Source: Erpobdella octoculata
Lineage: Eukaryota > Annelida > Clitellata > Hirudinida > Erpobdellidae
Length of the DNA: 64,000 bases
Direction of reading: 5' to 3'
Assembly (NCBI GenBank): GCA_963978895.1
Contig: OZ022243.1
Location: 10,287,396 to 10,351,395, forward strand
Made by a program: the position numbers and the translations under genes. Of this stretch, positions 11,513-23,013 are shown in pieces. Position 1 is the first letter of the stretch. Each line of letters opens with the position of its first letter. A model generated the notes under the pieces. It had not been told where the DNA came from. It did no database searches and was given only the letters and a program-made list of their open reading frames with translations.

Positions 11513-11718
11513 TGTCACGCCCGTGTTTGAAACACATCGTGCATGCCAATCGACAATGCAATTGATTATTATCTTGTGTTTTGGACGTTTTAACTATTGC
11601 AATTTCGATAATTAAAGTAGCTATTAATCGACTTTAAAGAATTAAAAAATGATTTTGAACCACCCAGTTTGAAAATTCTTCAGCAGTTGCGACTGTTACA
11701 AAAGTGATAGTCGTGACA
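11513..11718 (+). repeat. 5' LTR (internally deleted)
   Basis: 206 bp. It shares both ends with the 424-bp LTR at 23966-24389 but lacks roughly 220 bp of its middle. It is followed by CAGTGGCAAGGGTGGGATC, a primer-binding-site-like segment. Confidence 0.8.
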
Positions 11719-12190
11719 TTGCATATCAGTGGCAAGGGTGGGATCGTCAAGCTTGGTACATCGATAAAGTTTGGTAAGATTTGTCATGTGTAGTGGAATT
11801 CATCGAGTCGGTGAGATTCTACCAAGTATGAAGATCTGTCAACTTTGCCGATATCCAGTGATTTTGGTAGGATCAGCGGACTTCGACCGGGATCATGAAA
11901 ACCATGTAGGGATTCGACGCAAATTGACAAGATCGGGGAGAATCATCATCGTGTGATCGACGATTGACGTTTTCCGTGTTGGAGTCCAGCAGGGTTGTTA
12001 ACAATAGCCAGAAATTGTATTGGCAATAACAATCCCAATAAGCGTTTGAAAAAGTATTGACCATACCAATATCAATAATATAAACAACTCGGTATTTGCT
12101 CTCGCTATTAACTTGTTGTTTCGCGTCTAAAACTTTGAGGTTTGTCGATTTTGTGTTTAAACATTGATTAATTAATAGTCTAAACAAGAT

Positions 12191-12910
12191 ATGTCGAAAG
12201 CTATAACTCTCGAAAGTCTAGAAGTAATTCTCAGCCGTATCGTCGACAGAATGAGCGACAATATGACGCGCTTACTGGAGACCATGAATAAAAACTATGA
12301 GGCTCTTCTTGATAGAATAGCCAAAACAACAACTGACTCGTTAAAAGAAATTTTGACCAAACTCGAGGACATTTCTATAAGATTGGGTGCTTTGGAGTCT
12401 GGGACTGAGTCTTCTAATTTAGCGACTGACGAGCGAAATCTATTAGGCAATCCAACTAGTATTGCCGAAGTTCTGACTACTACTCTCTGGAGGTTGGAAC
12501 AAGAAAAAGATGACAAAAAGCGAAGAGCAAATAACATTGTCATTTCTGGTTTGAAATATGATGAGAAAAAATCAGATGCAGATTGTGTGGTAGACCTCTG
12601 TAAAAACAACCTTGCTGTGGTGCCCAGGATTGTCGCGACAAGGCGGTTAGAAAAAGACCTTAGAAATCCCAGAGCAAAAATATGTGTTACTCTAGAAAAC
12701 CCTGCGGCAGCTGAAGAACTGCTGATGTCGTCTCGGATCTTGCGCTCGTACAAGAATGAGGATGTACGAAAAATCTTCATGAACAGAGACCTGACAAAAC
12801 AACAGGCTGAACTCAACTACAAAAAGAGATGCGAAAGAAGAAAAGTTACTGATGGTCATCCTCCTACCCCGGCTGGGTTAAGTGGCGAGGGTCAACTTTT
12901 TCGGAAGTAA
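12191..12910 (+). CDS. LINE ORF1 protein (coiled coil, RNA-binding type)
   Basis: 239 codons. Residues about 1-75 are heptad-rich (LESLEVILSRIVDRM...LLETMNKNYEALLDRI...LTKLEDISIRLGALE), consistent with a trimerising coiled coil. The C-terminal half has KKRRANNIVISGL, then ATRRLEK and IFMNRDLTKQQAELNYKKR, the pattern of ORF1p proteins of animal CR1/Jockey-group LINEs. These bind the element RNA as chaperones. It overlaps the ORF2 frame by about 30 nt and appears uninterrupted. Confidence 0.75.
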   Translation: MSKAITLESLEVILSRIVDRMSDNMTRLLETMNKNYEALLDRIAKTTTDSLKEILTKLEDISIRLGALESGTESSNLATDERNLLGNPTSIAEVLTTTLWRLEQEKDDKKRRANNIVISGLKYDEKKSDADCVVDLCKNNLAVVPRIVATRRLEKDLRNPRAKICVTLENPAAAEELLMSSRILRSYKNEDVRKIFMNRDLTKQQAELNYKKRCERRKVTDGHPPTPAGLSGEGQLFRK

Positions 12911-15628
12911 CGGTAGCACCCTAGCTTTCACAAACCTCAGAAGTATATCTAACAAGATTGAAGATTTTCGTTTTTTTCTAGAAGACTGCAGACCAGATAT
13001 GTTTTGTATTACTGAAACGTGGCTATTAGAAGAGATTCCAAGTAGTTTATTTCTGACTACAGATTATGATTCAGTTCGATACGATAAAAAAACTCGTGGA
13101 GGGGGTGTAGCGATGGTAGTAAAAACAAGTATTCCTCACAGAACCGTATTAGTACCTGATAACTTCCGGCATATTGAACTTTTTTGTGTAGATATTGAAT
13201 TAAACCATATATCATACAGAATTGTCACATACTATCGTCCTGGAGGTTTTGGTGCTGAGGCGGAGATCTATATGGTGGACAGTATTGATTGTTTTAAAGC
13301 GTTATATTCTCTGATACGTACAATGTGCCTGGTTGGAGACTTTAATTTGCCGGAGGTGGATTGGACCTGTTACTCATATCCAAACAACAGAGTCTACGGA
13401 GTGTTCATGGAATTTGTAAATGAATTTGGACTTCAACAGTTTATTCAAGAGCCGACTCGAGGAAACAACATTCTAGATTTGGTGCTCTCTGGGGACTCAA
13501 TGTTGATCTCAAATGTGGAGTTCAGATGCCAGATCGCTACCAGTGACCACAATGTAATGATTCTCCATTTAAATGATACAGATCCAAGAGACAAAAACGA
13601 TGTTCGAAACTCATATGTGTTTGATAAAGCAAACTTTGCAGCAATAAACAACTTTCTGAAACTTGTGAAATGGGACGACATCTTCCAATATTGTTTCGAC
13701 GTAGAAAACTGCTGGAATGCCCTTCAGCAGTGTATGAGTTATGTGACACAAACCTTCGTTCCAGTTCGTACTGTATTGAGCTCACGAGGACGACCAAGGA
13801 AAATCTCCAATAGAATAAAACGTCTATATAAATCCAAATTATTCTTCTGGAAAATCTGGAAGCATACTAAAGAGAATAAAGATAAAATCAAATACATGGA
13901 GTTTTCAAAATTACGAACTAAAGCAGTAAAAAGAGAACAATATGACATTGAGAAGGGTCTTGTTTTATCTGGTAACGTTGGTGCTTTCTACAAATATATT
14001 CACAACAAACTCTCTTTGAATTCTAAAATTACTGGGATAGAAACAAGTGATGGCACGATGGAAGTAATCCACCTCTGGTGCAGAGGTCTCCCAATCTCCT
14101 GGAAGAAGTTACGTTCACTCCTGATGTTGTTTTTTCAACCCTCGGAAGTCTTCGAATGACAAAATCTTGTGGCCCAGATGGTATACCAAATATATTGCTT
14201 AAACGCTGCGCCCAAAACTTGACTATTCCACTCTGTCATATTTTTGAAATGTCTCTCAAAACACGAAGATTGCCTGAAATATGGAGAACTGCATACATCA
14301 CACCAATTCACAAAAAAGGACCTACAAGTGTTGTCTCAAACTACAGACCAATCTCTCTCACGTGTACATGCTGCCGCGTTATGGAAAAGATTGTTAGCAA
14401 AAGCATCTTGGCCCACCTCTCTACTCATGGTCTTATTTCTCCACATCAGCACGGTTTCCTGAGACAGAGATCAACTTGTACGAACCTTCTGGAGTGTGTA
14501 CATGACTGGATTATGGGGTTACTAGATGGTAGTCTAGTGGACATTGTTTATTTTGATTTTCAAAAGGCTTTCGATTCGGTCTCCCACCAAAAGTTGAAGA
14601 CTAAACTCATTAGCTACGGAATATCAGGTGATTTGTTGGCATGGATCTTGGATTTTTTTAGTGCTCGAAAACAGCTTGTTCGAATTGGTGAGTGCTTATC
14701 TGCTCCGAGAGATGTTACCAGTGGTGTCCCTCAAGGAAGTGTCCTGGGCCCCATACTCTTTCTAATTTTTATTAACGATATTACGGATGGTGATGCTTTT
14801 AGACCGGTCTCTGTCAAGATGTTTGCAGACGACATAAAAATTTACTCAGCAACTCAGCCCACATCTTCTTCGGCTCCAGAAATACAGAGAGCAATTGATG
14901 AACTAGTTCTCTGGAGTGAAACATGGCAACTGAATCTGGCACTATCAAAGTGTTTTGTATGTCCCATTCACAGGCGAAGAAACGACAAAGGCTTCGAAAT
15001 ACCTAGATATCGAAATGGGACATACGAGCTTAAACCGACTAATTGATAAAAACCTTGATTTCAAAAAACAGATTGAGAACATTATCCACTCTGCGTCAGT
15101 GAAACTTAGATTATTAAAACTATGCCTCCTGTCTAAAGATCCGTATCTGATGAAAAAGGCATTCACTACATAAGTGCGACCATTGCTCGAATACTGCTCT
15201 CCAGTTTGGAGTCCTCGGCACAAGTACCTAATCGACGGCCTGGAGAAGGTTCAGAAAAGATTCACCCGTATGGTTCCAAATATCAGCCATCTACCATACT
15301 CGACCCGTTTCAGCTTTTTTGGGATTGAAAACTTGAGAAGAGCGCAGACTTATCGCAGACCTTTGTTTCTGCTACAGATCTTTAAATGGAATGGTGGATT
15401 ATAGCCTGGTTGGACAATTTAAACGAGCAAATTATACAAAAAACAAGGGTCCATAGCTACAAACTGATGCCAGGTCAATATAGAACTGACGATGCCAGGT
15501 TTTTCATAACTGGACGCGTGGTCTCAGCAAGGAATTCTTTGCCTCAGAATGTTGTTGGATCATCAAACTACAGTCGGTTCAGAAGTTTGATAAATCAGAT
15601 GGATTTATCTAAGTTTTCAAGACTTTGA
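12882..15628 (+). pseudogene. LINE ORF2: endonuclease plus reverse transcriptase
   Basis: The first segment (12882-14159) is an exonuclease-endonuclease-phosphatase-type endonuclease: NLRSISNKIEDFRFFL, ITETWL, TRGGGVAMVVK, LVGDFNLPEVDW, LDLVLS and SDHNVM. A frame change near 14080-14160 leads into the RT (14078-15046): SCGPDGIPNILLK, NYRPISLTC, HGFLRQRST, YFDFQKAFDSVSH, VPQGSVLGPILF and catalytic MFADDIKIY. Further shifts near 14990 and a stop near 15171 precede the C-terminal part (LLEYCSPVWSP...KVQKRFTR). The product cannot be made intact. Confidence 0.88.
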
Positions 15629-16013
15629 ATTTTTCATGAAACATTAGCAAATGAACAGATTTTTGGAAGTATTTAGAGGGATTTTGAAGATTGCGGTGGA
15701 AGTTTCAACTTCACGGCATTATGTATAAGCGTTAAGAAACACAATTTGTCAGGTTTAACCGTTCCATAAATGCAAAATTTAAATATTTACAAGATTTAAT
15801 ATCTTATTCAATATGTTATACGCGAGCATACCTTGCTATTCTTTGTTTCTAACATCTTAACAATTTACGATTTGCAACTGAGTATGTGTACATATTTCGT
15901 TTATTGTTTTTTTTTGTTTCGTTTGTACTGTCCGAACGGTATTAGAGGCCGATAGGCCCTTCTGTTTGAGAATATATAAATAAATAAAACAAATAAATAA
16001 ATAAATATCAATA

Positions 16014-16903
16014 CTCAACTAAAAACGTATTGCTGCCAATAGCAAATACCAAACACTAAAACTTGAAAAAACTTGTTTTTTAAGCATTTCATTATTATCA
16101 CACAAATTTAAAGTCATACAGTGCACAAAAACAAAAAACAAATAAAATTAAAGAAAAGTACAAAATAAAAAGCAAAGTGGCAAAATAACTCCAGTAAAAT
16201 TGTTACCACCTATCACCAAGAGTTGTTGATTGAGATATTACAACATTTTAAAGAACAAACTGATTGAGAGCACACCATTTATTTCTATAAATAACTGGGT
16301 CACTCTTAGCCCTGTCTGGGTATGCCCCCCGGTAGCCATTTTGACACCAGTTATGCTATCTACGGAAAATCTTTAACAGTGCAAAATTGCCGACTTGCTC
16401 AGCTAATATTTGCTCAAATCCACAATATAAGAGAACACAACAGTCATTTCAATTGTTTGTATACAATTATTGCAATTTTTTGACAAGTTTTATTCGTCAC
16501 CTAAGCTATAATATAAAACCCTATTAACCAACGGCTAATGACCTAGCATGCCTAACAGTTATTATCAGCCTAAATAATTTAATGTGAGCTTCAATACCTA
16601 TTATTACACTTTATTAATTGAAAAGTTTAAAGATTCGTTCTTGTTCAAATTTTAAGTTCGCAAGGATGAAATGTGAAATGGGGTGCTAAGATGGCGGAAG
16701 CGAGAGGCTAGAAAAATTATAATTTATTTAATAGACTAAATGCGATCCAGTTATAAAATTGAGATCAGTGGAGCTCAATTATTCGGGAAAAATAATTTAA
16801 CAAAACAAATGTAAAAATGTACAAATATAAGTTTTCTAAGTTTGAATATTTTGACAAATTGCAATTTTTAATATTAAAAAATATTGGTATTTGGTATTGG
16901 CTT
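16014..16903. other. hAT interior, no gene recognised
   Basis: AT-rich filler between the LINE and the myosin-bearing LTR element. Only the hAT-associated CAATA/TATTGG motifs are visible. Confidence 0.45.
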
Positions 16904-16944
16904 TGTCACAGCCTCAGAAAACGAGCAAAACAAACGTTTGAGAA

Positions 16945-17999
16945 TTAATGTCTAGGTTCCTGTCTAGACTGAGAGTCTTCATGTAGAGTTTTTCTGGCTA
17001 TCTCTGAAGCTGCCAGATCTTCCTGAAGTTGGAGAAGTTCAGCTTCTAGATGCTTGTATCTTTTGTCACTCTCTTTACTGGCATTTGACATCTCTTCTTT
17101 GGTTACATTGATAGATTCGACCTCGTACATGAGTTCTTTGATCTGGTCCTGGTAACGTTTGAACTGCTTCACAGCTTCATCTTTGACTTTCAGAGTATCA
17201 GCTAGTTGTTCCTCAATAGCTCTGAAGTCACCTTCAACCTTCTTCCGGGCATTCGTCGCAAGCTGCTTCTGTCTCCTCTTTTCTTCAAGTTCAGCTTCCA
17301 CGTCTCTTATCTTTTTAAAAAAAACCCCTTTCTACCTTCTTCATCCATTTCTTCTCTTGACTGAGCCTCTCTCATCAACTGATCTTTCAAGGTTTGCATA
17401 TTCACTTCCAATCTCAACTTGACATTTTCGGTTCCTTGAACTTCCTCTTCGAGCTCTCTGATCATCTGCTTCTGAGCTTTCACCTGAGTTTCAAGAGTTC
17501 TCTTGTCTTTTTCTAATTCGTGAACATTTTTTTCGACGACATTTTTAGAAGAAACAATGTCATCAAGTTCTCTCTGCAGTTGACTTCTCGCTCAGGTGGA
17601 TTCGGTCAGATCTTCGTTCAGCCCATCAACTTGTAGAGTCAGGTTGAGAATTTTTGTTTCTTTTTCTCTGAGATCATTCTCCAAGTTATCTCCTGCAATT
17701 GTCAACCTCTCAGAGATGGCTTTTTCTTCGGCCAGGCTTTGATCAAATTTTCTTTGCTTTTTTTCAATTACTGAGAATTTTGACCTTTTCTTGTCAAGAA
17801 GAACAGTAATGTCATCAAACTCATTTTGCAGTTTCTTCTTAGATTTATTGAGTTTATCGTTTTCTTCAACCAATTGTGCGATCCTCTCTTGAAAGGTTTC
17901 AACTTCTAGCGTCCATTTTTTTTTCGATTTTTCAAAGACGTCGTTCAATACAACGTGTTCGTCAGCTTTAAGTTTGTATTCTTGCAGCTGTGCAGCCAT
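16945..17999 (-). pseudogene. Captured non-muscle myosin II heavy-chain tail segment
   Basis: The upper part (17999-17592, 136 codons from an ATG) reads as coiled coil including EFDDITVLLDKKRSK, EKKQRKFDQSLAEEKAIS and REKETKIL. A stop at about 17590 is followed in the same frame by QLQRELDDIVSSKNVVEKNV, HELEKDKR and KLRLEVNMQTLKDQL down to about 17330. After a poly(A/T)-associated shift near 17310-17325, 17301-16945 gives EEKRRQKQLATNARKKVEGD and LEAELLQLQEDLAAS. The order and the EKKQ.KFDQ.LAEEK, HELEK.KR and LQLQE.LA.SE landmarks match the C-terminal third of the rod of non-muscle/smooth-type myosin II. No introns interrupt it. The segment would be a filament-forming coiled coil if translated, but this copy is broken. 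Confidence 0.85.
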
Positions 18000-18062
18000 G
18001 CTTCCCGATCAAGCTTCGACGGTTCTCTGAACTATCATTCGTTCGCGTTTTTCCATTCTCCA

Positions 18063-18698
18063 TCACTTTGTTTCTTCCCTGTCTCTTTCAGCTCGTTCTT
18101 CCCTCTTTCTCACCTCTTCTAATTCTAGCCATCTTAGTCTTCTATTTTCTCGTTCTTCTTCTAACATCTTCTTTTTTAATTTCAACTTCCTTTCTCTAAA
18201 CGATCTATCTATTAATTGATTCTCCAATTGTCTTTCTATTTTCAACTTTTTCCTCCTTTCTTGCAGCTGTGTAGCCATGCTTCCCGATCGAGTTTTGACG
18301 GTTCTCTGAACTATCATTCGTTCGCGTTCTTCCATTCTCCATCGCTTTGTTTCTTCTAATTCTAGCCATCTTAGTCTTCTATTTTCTCGTTTTTTTTCTA
18401 ACATCCTCTCTTCTAATTTCAACTTCCTTTCTCGAAACGATCTATCTATTAATTGATTCTCCAATTGTTTTTCTATTTCCAACTTTTTCCTCCTTTCTTT
18501 GCCGTCCAACATACCACTACGTTTTTGTTTTTCGTGACGTTCTCCTTGTCGATCTCCCCATGTCGGATCTTTGCTAAACCCACCAGAGTCTTTCTTTTCA
18601 ACTTTTCCCGCTTCCTTCCAATTTTCTGGATACACATTCCCTCCGAGTAATTGCACTAGGTTTCCATAACCCTCAATACCGGACGACATACTATCCAT
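18063..18698 (-). CDS. Gag-like leader protein, Arg/Glu-rich coiled coil
   Basis: 211 codons from an ATG about 290 bp after the 5' LTR. It starts MDSMSSGIEGYGNLVQLLGG, then becomes a long Arg/Glu/Lys helix with a duplicated block of about 78 residues. Each block contains ENQLIDRSFRERKLKLEE or its variant, ENRRLRWLELEE and IVQRTV; the DNA duplication is about 240 bp. The second block runs into MATQLQE, and the same phrase MAAQLQE begins the myosin part just downstream, so the captured sequence joins at this point. I infer a gag-derived N-terminal region. No capsid or CCHC motif is visible. Confidence 0.6.
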   Translation of the reverse strand: MDSMSSGIEGYGNLVQLLGGNVYPENWKEAGKVEKKDSGGFSKDPTWGDRQGERHEKQKRSGMLDGKERRKKLEIEKQLENQLIDRSFRERKLKLEERMLEKKRENRRLRWLELEETKRWRMEERERMIVQRTVKTRSGSMATQLQERRKKLKIERQLENQLIDRSFRERKLKLKKKMLEEERENRRLRWLELEEVRKREERAERDREETK

Positions 18699-18988
18699 CT
18701 TTAACCAGATAAGTATTAAATAAAAGACCTACTTATCTAAACTCAGACAGGCGGGAAAACTCGAAAAGAAACTCAAACCTTGAGCACGGATGGGGCGACC
18801 GATTCTAGTCTCGGAAAGCCTCGTAACGGGTTAGCTGATCCGATGATGATCTCGGAAACGTCTGGCGAGCCTTGGTCACAAGGAAAATTTCACCGGCAAA
18901 AGAGATCTTCTTCCCGAACTTGCTTGTCGAACTTTGCTGGAGAGCACTTCTTTCTTCCTGATACTTGATCCCACCGCTGCCACCAAAA

Positions 18989-19295
18989 TGTCACAGTCTT
19001 CCCTGCAGGAATGACGTTAACACCAGGAAGAAAAGACAACTCAGAACGACAACAAAAAACTTTATTAAAGCGCAGTTAATAACAAAATCAAATACAAAAC
19101 ACGCAGGACTTCGCCTGATACTAAATAGCTAGTTCTCCTTGGCGGGGTTCAAAGCGCTATATATATAGCCTCTGAAAACGCGAAAAACAAACGTCTGAGA
19201 ATTATTGTCTAGGTTTTTGTCTAGACTGAGAGTCTAGACAGGTCGACGGGTGCAAGATACACTTGTCAGGAGGTCCGGTAGAGTGACCCCTGACA
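18989..19295 (-). repeat. 5' LTR of myosin-bearing element
   Basis: 307 bp bounded by TGTCA...TGACA, homologous over its length to 30229-30515 (shared CACCAGGAAGAAAAGACAAC, ACACGCAGGACTTCGCCTGA and CAGGAGGTCCGGTAGAG). A partial copy of its middle is at about 16904-16972. Confidence 0.9.
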
Positions 19296-19589
19296 GGCTT
19301 ATTTTTGCTTTAAATCTATCGGCGATACCAAACCATTTCCTCTCAGTAAAATTATTGACAATACCATTCCCAGTAACGAAAAGTTATTGCCAATAGTGTA
19401 TTGGTATTTGGCCAATACCAATTTTAACATCCCTGTAGTCGAGTCAGAGTTACAGTCCGGTCAGTTCGAATACTAGGCGACATCCGTTTTCTCAAGGATG
19501 GCCGATCCACATATCGAAGTTAAAGATTTTATCGTTGCCGAAGTGCCAAGTTAAGTCTTTTTTTTCTTTTGTGAATAGGCTTCTTTAAT

Positions 19590-20530
19590 ATGTTTAGAAC
19601 TCCTACGGTTGAACAAACCGTCGCGCAGGATAGCTCGAGCGGGATCCTTAGTGAAGAGCATTATCAATTCGTTGATGTTAGTCGGCGTGCGTTTAAGGTT
19701 AGTAATGTTAATGTTAATAAAAACTCAAAGGTAAAAAGAGCTGAGCGCAAGTTAGCATTACAAGAAGCGGAACTGGCAGCAAAACAAGCTAATTTAGAGG
19801 AAGAACGCAGACTCGCTGAAGCTAGGTTAAAACAAAATAGGGCTAGGTTAGAAGAGGATAGGGCAAACCGCAAACTTGCAAAAACTAAATTAGAACAGGA
19901 GAGCAGACTCGCTTAAGCTAGAATAGAACAGGATGGGGCTAAGTTAAAACAAGAGTGTAGACTTGCTGTTGCTAAGTTAGAAGAGGATATAGCAAGCCGC
20001 AGACTTGCTGAAGCTAAACTAGAACTGGCACGTGAAAGAAATCAAGATCGAACTAGTCTTGAAGTTTTTTTAGCCGTTTGCACTGGCCGTTTTCAGAATG
20101 CTACGAAAGGTATAGCAGTGGAATTTCCTCTAGACCCTGCTGCAATACCAGGATATTTTCAATATTTAGAAAATCAATTTTTATCTTACCAAGTTGGTGA
20201 TGATGTAAAACCTAAAATATTGCAAGCACATATAAATGATAAAGCTTGCCCAATATTGATTCGATTGAAAATTGCTCAATTAAGTAACTGTGATGAATTA
20301 AAACAAATTCTGCTGCAAGAATTTCGTGTCACTCCATTTTTTGAGAGACAAAAGTGTGAAAAAAGGCCTGGTGAAACTTATTTACAGGTCGTTTCAGAAT
20401 TATACACATTTATCTCGTTATATTGAAAGCAGAATTATTGATGAAAATTTTCATCAGTTAGTAAATTTGTTGTGTCTAGATAGGCTCAAAAACTGTTATT
20501 TTCATGTTGTGCTGATTTCATTTTGACCCA
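19590..20530 (+). pseudogene. Gypsy gag pseudogene
   Basis: The N-terminal coiled coil (19590-19916) has repeats such as LEEERRLAEARLKQNRARLE and is ended by a stop. It is followed in frame by more repeats and, from 20118, by AAIPGYFQYLENQFLSYQV and VKPKILQAHINDKACPILI, then CDELKQILLQEFRVTP and RPGETYLQVVSELYTFISLY. This is the capsid-like gag core of animal gypsy elements. A frame change near 20420 is followed by a stop at about 20524. Confidence 0.75.
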
Positions 20531-21544
20531 AGAAAAAGTTGATTGGTTGAATCATTTCGAACTTTCTCGGGTAGCTGATAGCTATAACAAAGAGTGTCTT
20601 TTACATAAATTTCCTTCTTTGTCTTCACTAAACACTAAAATAAATTGTTGTCAGTCAGAAAATCCCATTATTGTTCTCGTTGATTGAAAAACACTGTTTG
20701 ATGATAAAAAAATGTCTTCTTGTCCAGAAGAATATTCTGTCTAGATGCTGATGAATATCACGTTAGGTCATACGTTAGGTCATCGATCAACTTAAACCTT
20801 TTCATATGTTACCTCATAAATTCATTAAACTATTTGGCCTTAAAGGTTAACCAGAAATTGTAGGATATGTCAGATTAGTTGTTTGACCTGATGTTGTGGG
20901 TGATGACATTGTGAGCCTAGCACCCAAGGTTCGAGCATGGTTTGCTGTTGTTCCAAATCTTAACGAACAAATTATTATTATAATCTCTGTAAATAAATTA
21001 GTAAAAATAATATTATTATATAATACCATTGAGTATCCTGTTAAAAACAAACAAAATGCACATGACTCTGATAATAAAGCTCCCAGTCTTGAAGTAAAGA
21101 AATCTCAATCTTTTGTTGTATATGAATCTAGTGATGATGATCATAGTTCAGATGTTACATTGATTCTCGGTGAAGGTGTTTTCCGTGTTGCTGATGCTGG
21201 GAAGGTTGATTCACAGACCGATACTTGTCATGACATAAGTGTTCTTGTTGTTTCGCGTGATGATATTTGTCCAGGTGCTGATGCGGGGAGAATTGATTCA
21301 CAAAAAGACGCTCGATTTGTAACAATCAACAATAATTGTCAGGTCGTAGTTGATAGTGAAGATCACATTGCGTTTGCTAAGAAGCAACGAGATTGTCCTT
21401 CTTTTAAATCCTTTTGGTTACTAGGTAAAAACATATGTAAACATTTTCTTTATTGACAGGGGACTTTTGTTTCACAAAGAAATTCAGTAGGGTCATTCTA
21501 TGAAACAGTTATGTTTACCCAGGAGTCATTTAGTTGCAGTGTTA
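20531..21544 (+). pseudogene. Degenerate gag-pro linker region
   Basis: Multiple stops. An open stretch at 20896-21456 (186 codons) contains LAPKVRAWFAVVPNLNEQII, plausibly remnant retropepsin-region sequence. The rest (S/D-rich, with VADAGKVDSQ and GADAGRIDSQ repeats) has no recognised domain. Confidence 0.4.
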
Positions 21545-22439
21545 CAGGGGGGCATGATGTTCCATATTCGGGGCACATGGCTGCCAAGAGTACACGGCAG
21601 CGCATTCGACTCAGCTTTTGGTTTCCAGATAAATAGAAACAAGTTCAGGTTGATTTTGAGTCGTGCCTAGTGTGCCAATTGAGGACAGATGTCAGAAAAA
21701 AGGATCGAGTTCCCATAACTCCAATTCTAAGAAGATATAAATTGCCATTCATCACATGGTTATGGATTGAAGAGGGCCCATAATTCCAACGGGTGATTGT
21801 GTGACTGTCCAACCCAAGTATAACTATGCCTTTGTTAATGTCGATTTGTTTTCTAGATGGCCAATGACATATCCATTAAGGTCGTTAGATGCTAAGTCAG
21901 TGTGTGACATACTTATTCAAATCTTCATGACATTCTCCATAACTCAAATAATTAATTCAGATTGTTGCACACATTTTAAAAATCAACTAACAACGACTTT
22001 TTCAATATGTTTGGGATGTAATCCTCGATTTAACACCATAGGGCATCCTAAAGCATCCGGGTTAGTTGAAAGATGCAACCAGAGCCTGAAAAACATGATC
22101 TTTAAATTGGTTGAGGCAGACCCTAAGGAGTGGTTTCAAGTACTCCCTTTTGTACTATAGAGTCTACGCGAAAGACCTTCATCTGCGACTCATATTGCTC
22201 CTTTCAAGTTAGTTTATGGTACTTTGCCTCGAGGACCACTTGCAATTTCAAGAGATTCTTGGAGTAATGAAAACGAGTTATCTTTTCATTCAGGTAAAGC
22301 TTCAGAATACCTAGCAAAACCAAAACAACATTTCCAAATAGTTGAGAGATTTGCTAAAATTGAGTGTAATTTTACTTTTAGGAATTATTTCTCTAATATG
22401 AATCACCAGGTCGTCATCGTACCATTTCACAGTCCTACG
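21545..22439 (+). pseudogene. Gypsy integrase pseudogene
   Basis: H2C2 region: SGHMAAKSTRQRIRLSFWFP, then SCLVCQLRTDV. A shift near 21770 precedes the catalytic core (VNVDLFSRWPMTYPL, then SDCCTHFKNQL, then GHPKASGLVERCNQSLKNMI) and a C-terminal part. The DDE context is recognisable, but a stop at about 22158 and frame breaks disable it. A hAT MITE interrupts it at 22440. Confidence 0.8.
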
Positions 22440-23013
22440 CAGGGACGCAGTCAGAAATTTTTTCGGGGGGGCCTGGGGGAAAAACTGATTTGTAAGGAGT
22501 TTTACTAAAAATTTAAGACGCACAAAAGTCAAGGTTTAACGACAGTTTCAGCGATAATTAGTAATAAAAAACCATAAAACATTCAATTGAGAGAAGTAAA
22601 TTACAATATGAAATTCAGCCGACGTTTTTTCTGCGAAAAAATGTCGATGATGGTTTCGTCAATAATGTTAAGGTCGCTATTAATAGTCATCTGGGTAAGC
22701 CCATTTAGCCCTGTCTGGCCCGTTGTGTTGCGTAGATAAGATTTGAGTACGCGCATAGTTGAAAAGGATCTATCGGCTGTCGTGGAAGAAAGGTGCAGGG
22801 ATTAAGAGTTTCAGCAGCGTATTTATCGGCGGGTAGATAGAATATTAACAATGTTGCAGAACATCAATTGTGGTGTGTGGCCGCTCTGACAATTGGGACA
22901 AAGTGGGTCGGGTCGAAAACAAGTAGTTCGGGTCACAAAAGAAAAAACAAAATTAGTTTGAGTCGGGTCAGATTTTCTGGCGGATCGGGTTTCCAAAAAT
23001 AGACCCATGGACA
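22440..23013 (+). mobile_element. hAT-type MITE, copy A (truncated right end)
   Basis: Starts CAGGGACGCAGTCAGAAATT and shares long stretches with the complete copy at 28488-29070 (TGACGTTTTTTCTGCGAAAA, GTTTCAGCAGCGTATTTATC, TTTTCTGGCGGATCG). Its right terminal repeat is replaced by a minisatellite. Confidence 0.75.

Larger units (their letters stand above)
12078..16003 (+). mobile_element. CR1/Jockey-type LINE, full length but decayed
   Basis: Flanked by an exact 10-bp target duplication AATATCAATA (12068-12077 and 16004-16013). It contains ORF1 and ORF2 and ends in a (AAATA/AAAT)n tail after GCCGATAGGCCCTTCTGTTT. ORF2 is broken by frameshifts and stops. Confidence 0.9.
16904..19295 (-). mobile_element. 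Small LTR element carrying gag-like leader and captured myosin II tail
   Basis: Read on the - strand: 5' LTR (19295-18989); primer-site-like TTTTGGTGGCAGCGGTGGG immediately after it; leader; gag-like coiled-coil ORF (18698-18063); more than 330 codons of non-muscle myosin II heavy-chain tail in the same orientation (17999-16945); and a deleted 3' LTR remnant (about 16972-16904) that keeps the terminal TGTCACAG. An exact 5-bp target duplication GGCTT flanks it (16899-16903 and 19296-19300), so it inserted as one unit into the hAT element. No pol domain is present. A second family member is at 30229-32171. Confidence 0.85.
11990..19435. mobile_element. hAT-type element (ends only) hosting two retroelements
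   Basis: Terminal inverted repeats are CAGGGTTGTTAACAAT at the left and the complement of CAGGGATGTTAAAATTGG at the right. The 8-bp flanks GAGTCCAG (11982-11989) and TAGTCGAG (19436-19443) match at 6 of 8, the hAT target-duplication size. Subterminal CCAATA/TATTGG motifs recur near both ends (12030-12075, 16015-16050, 16880-16900, 19325-19425). No transposase was found, so it is a non-autonomous shell. Confidence 0.7.
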
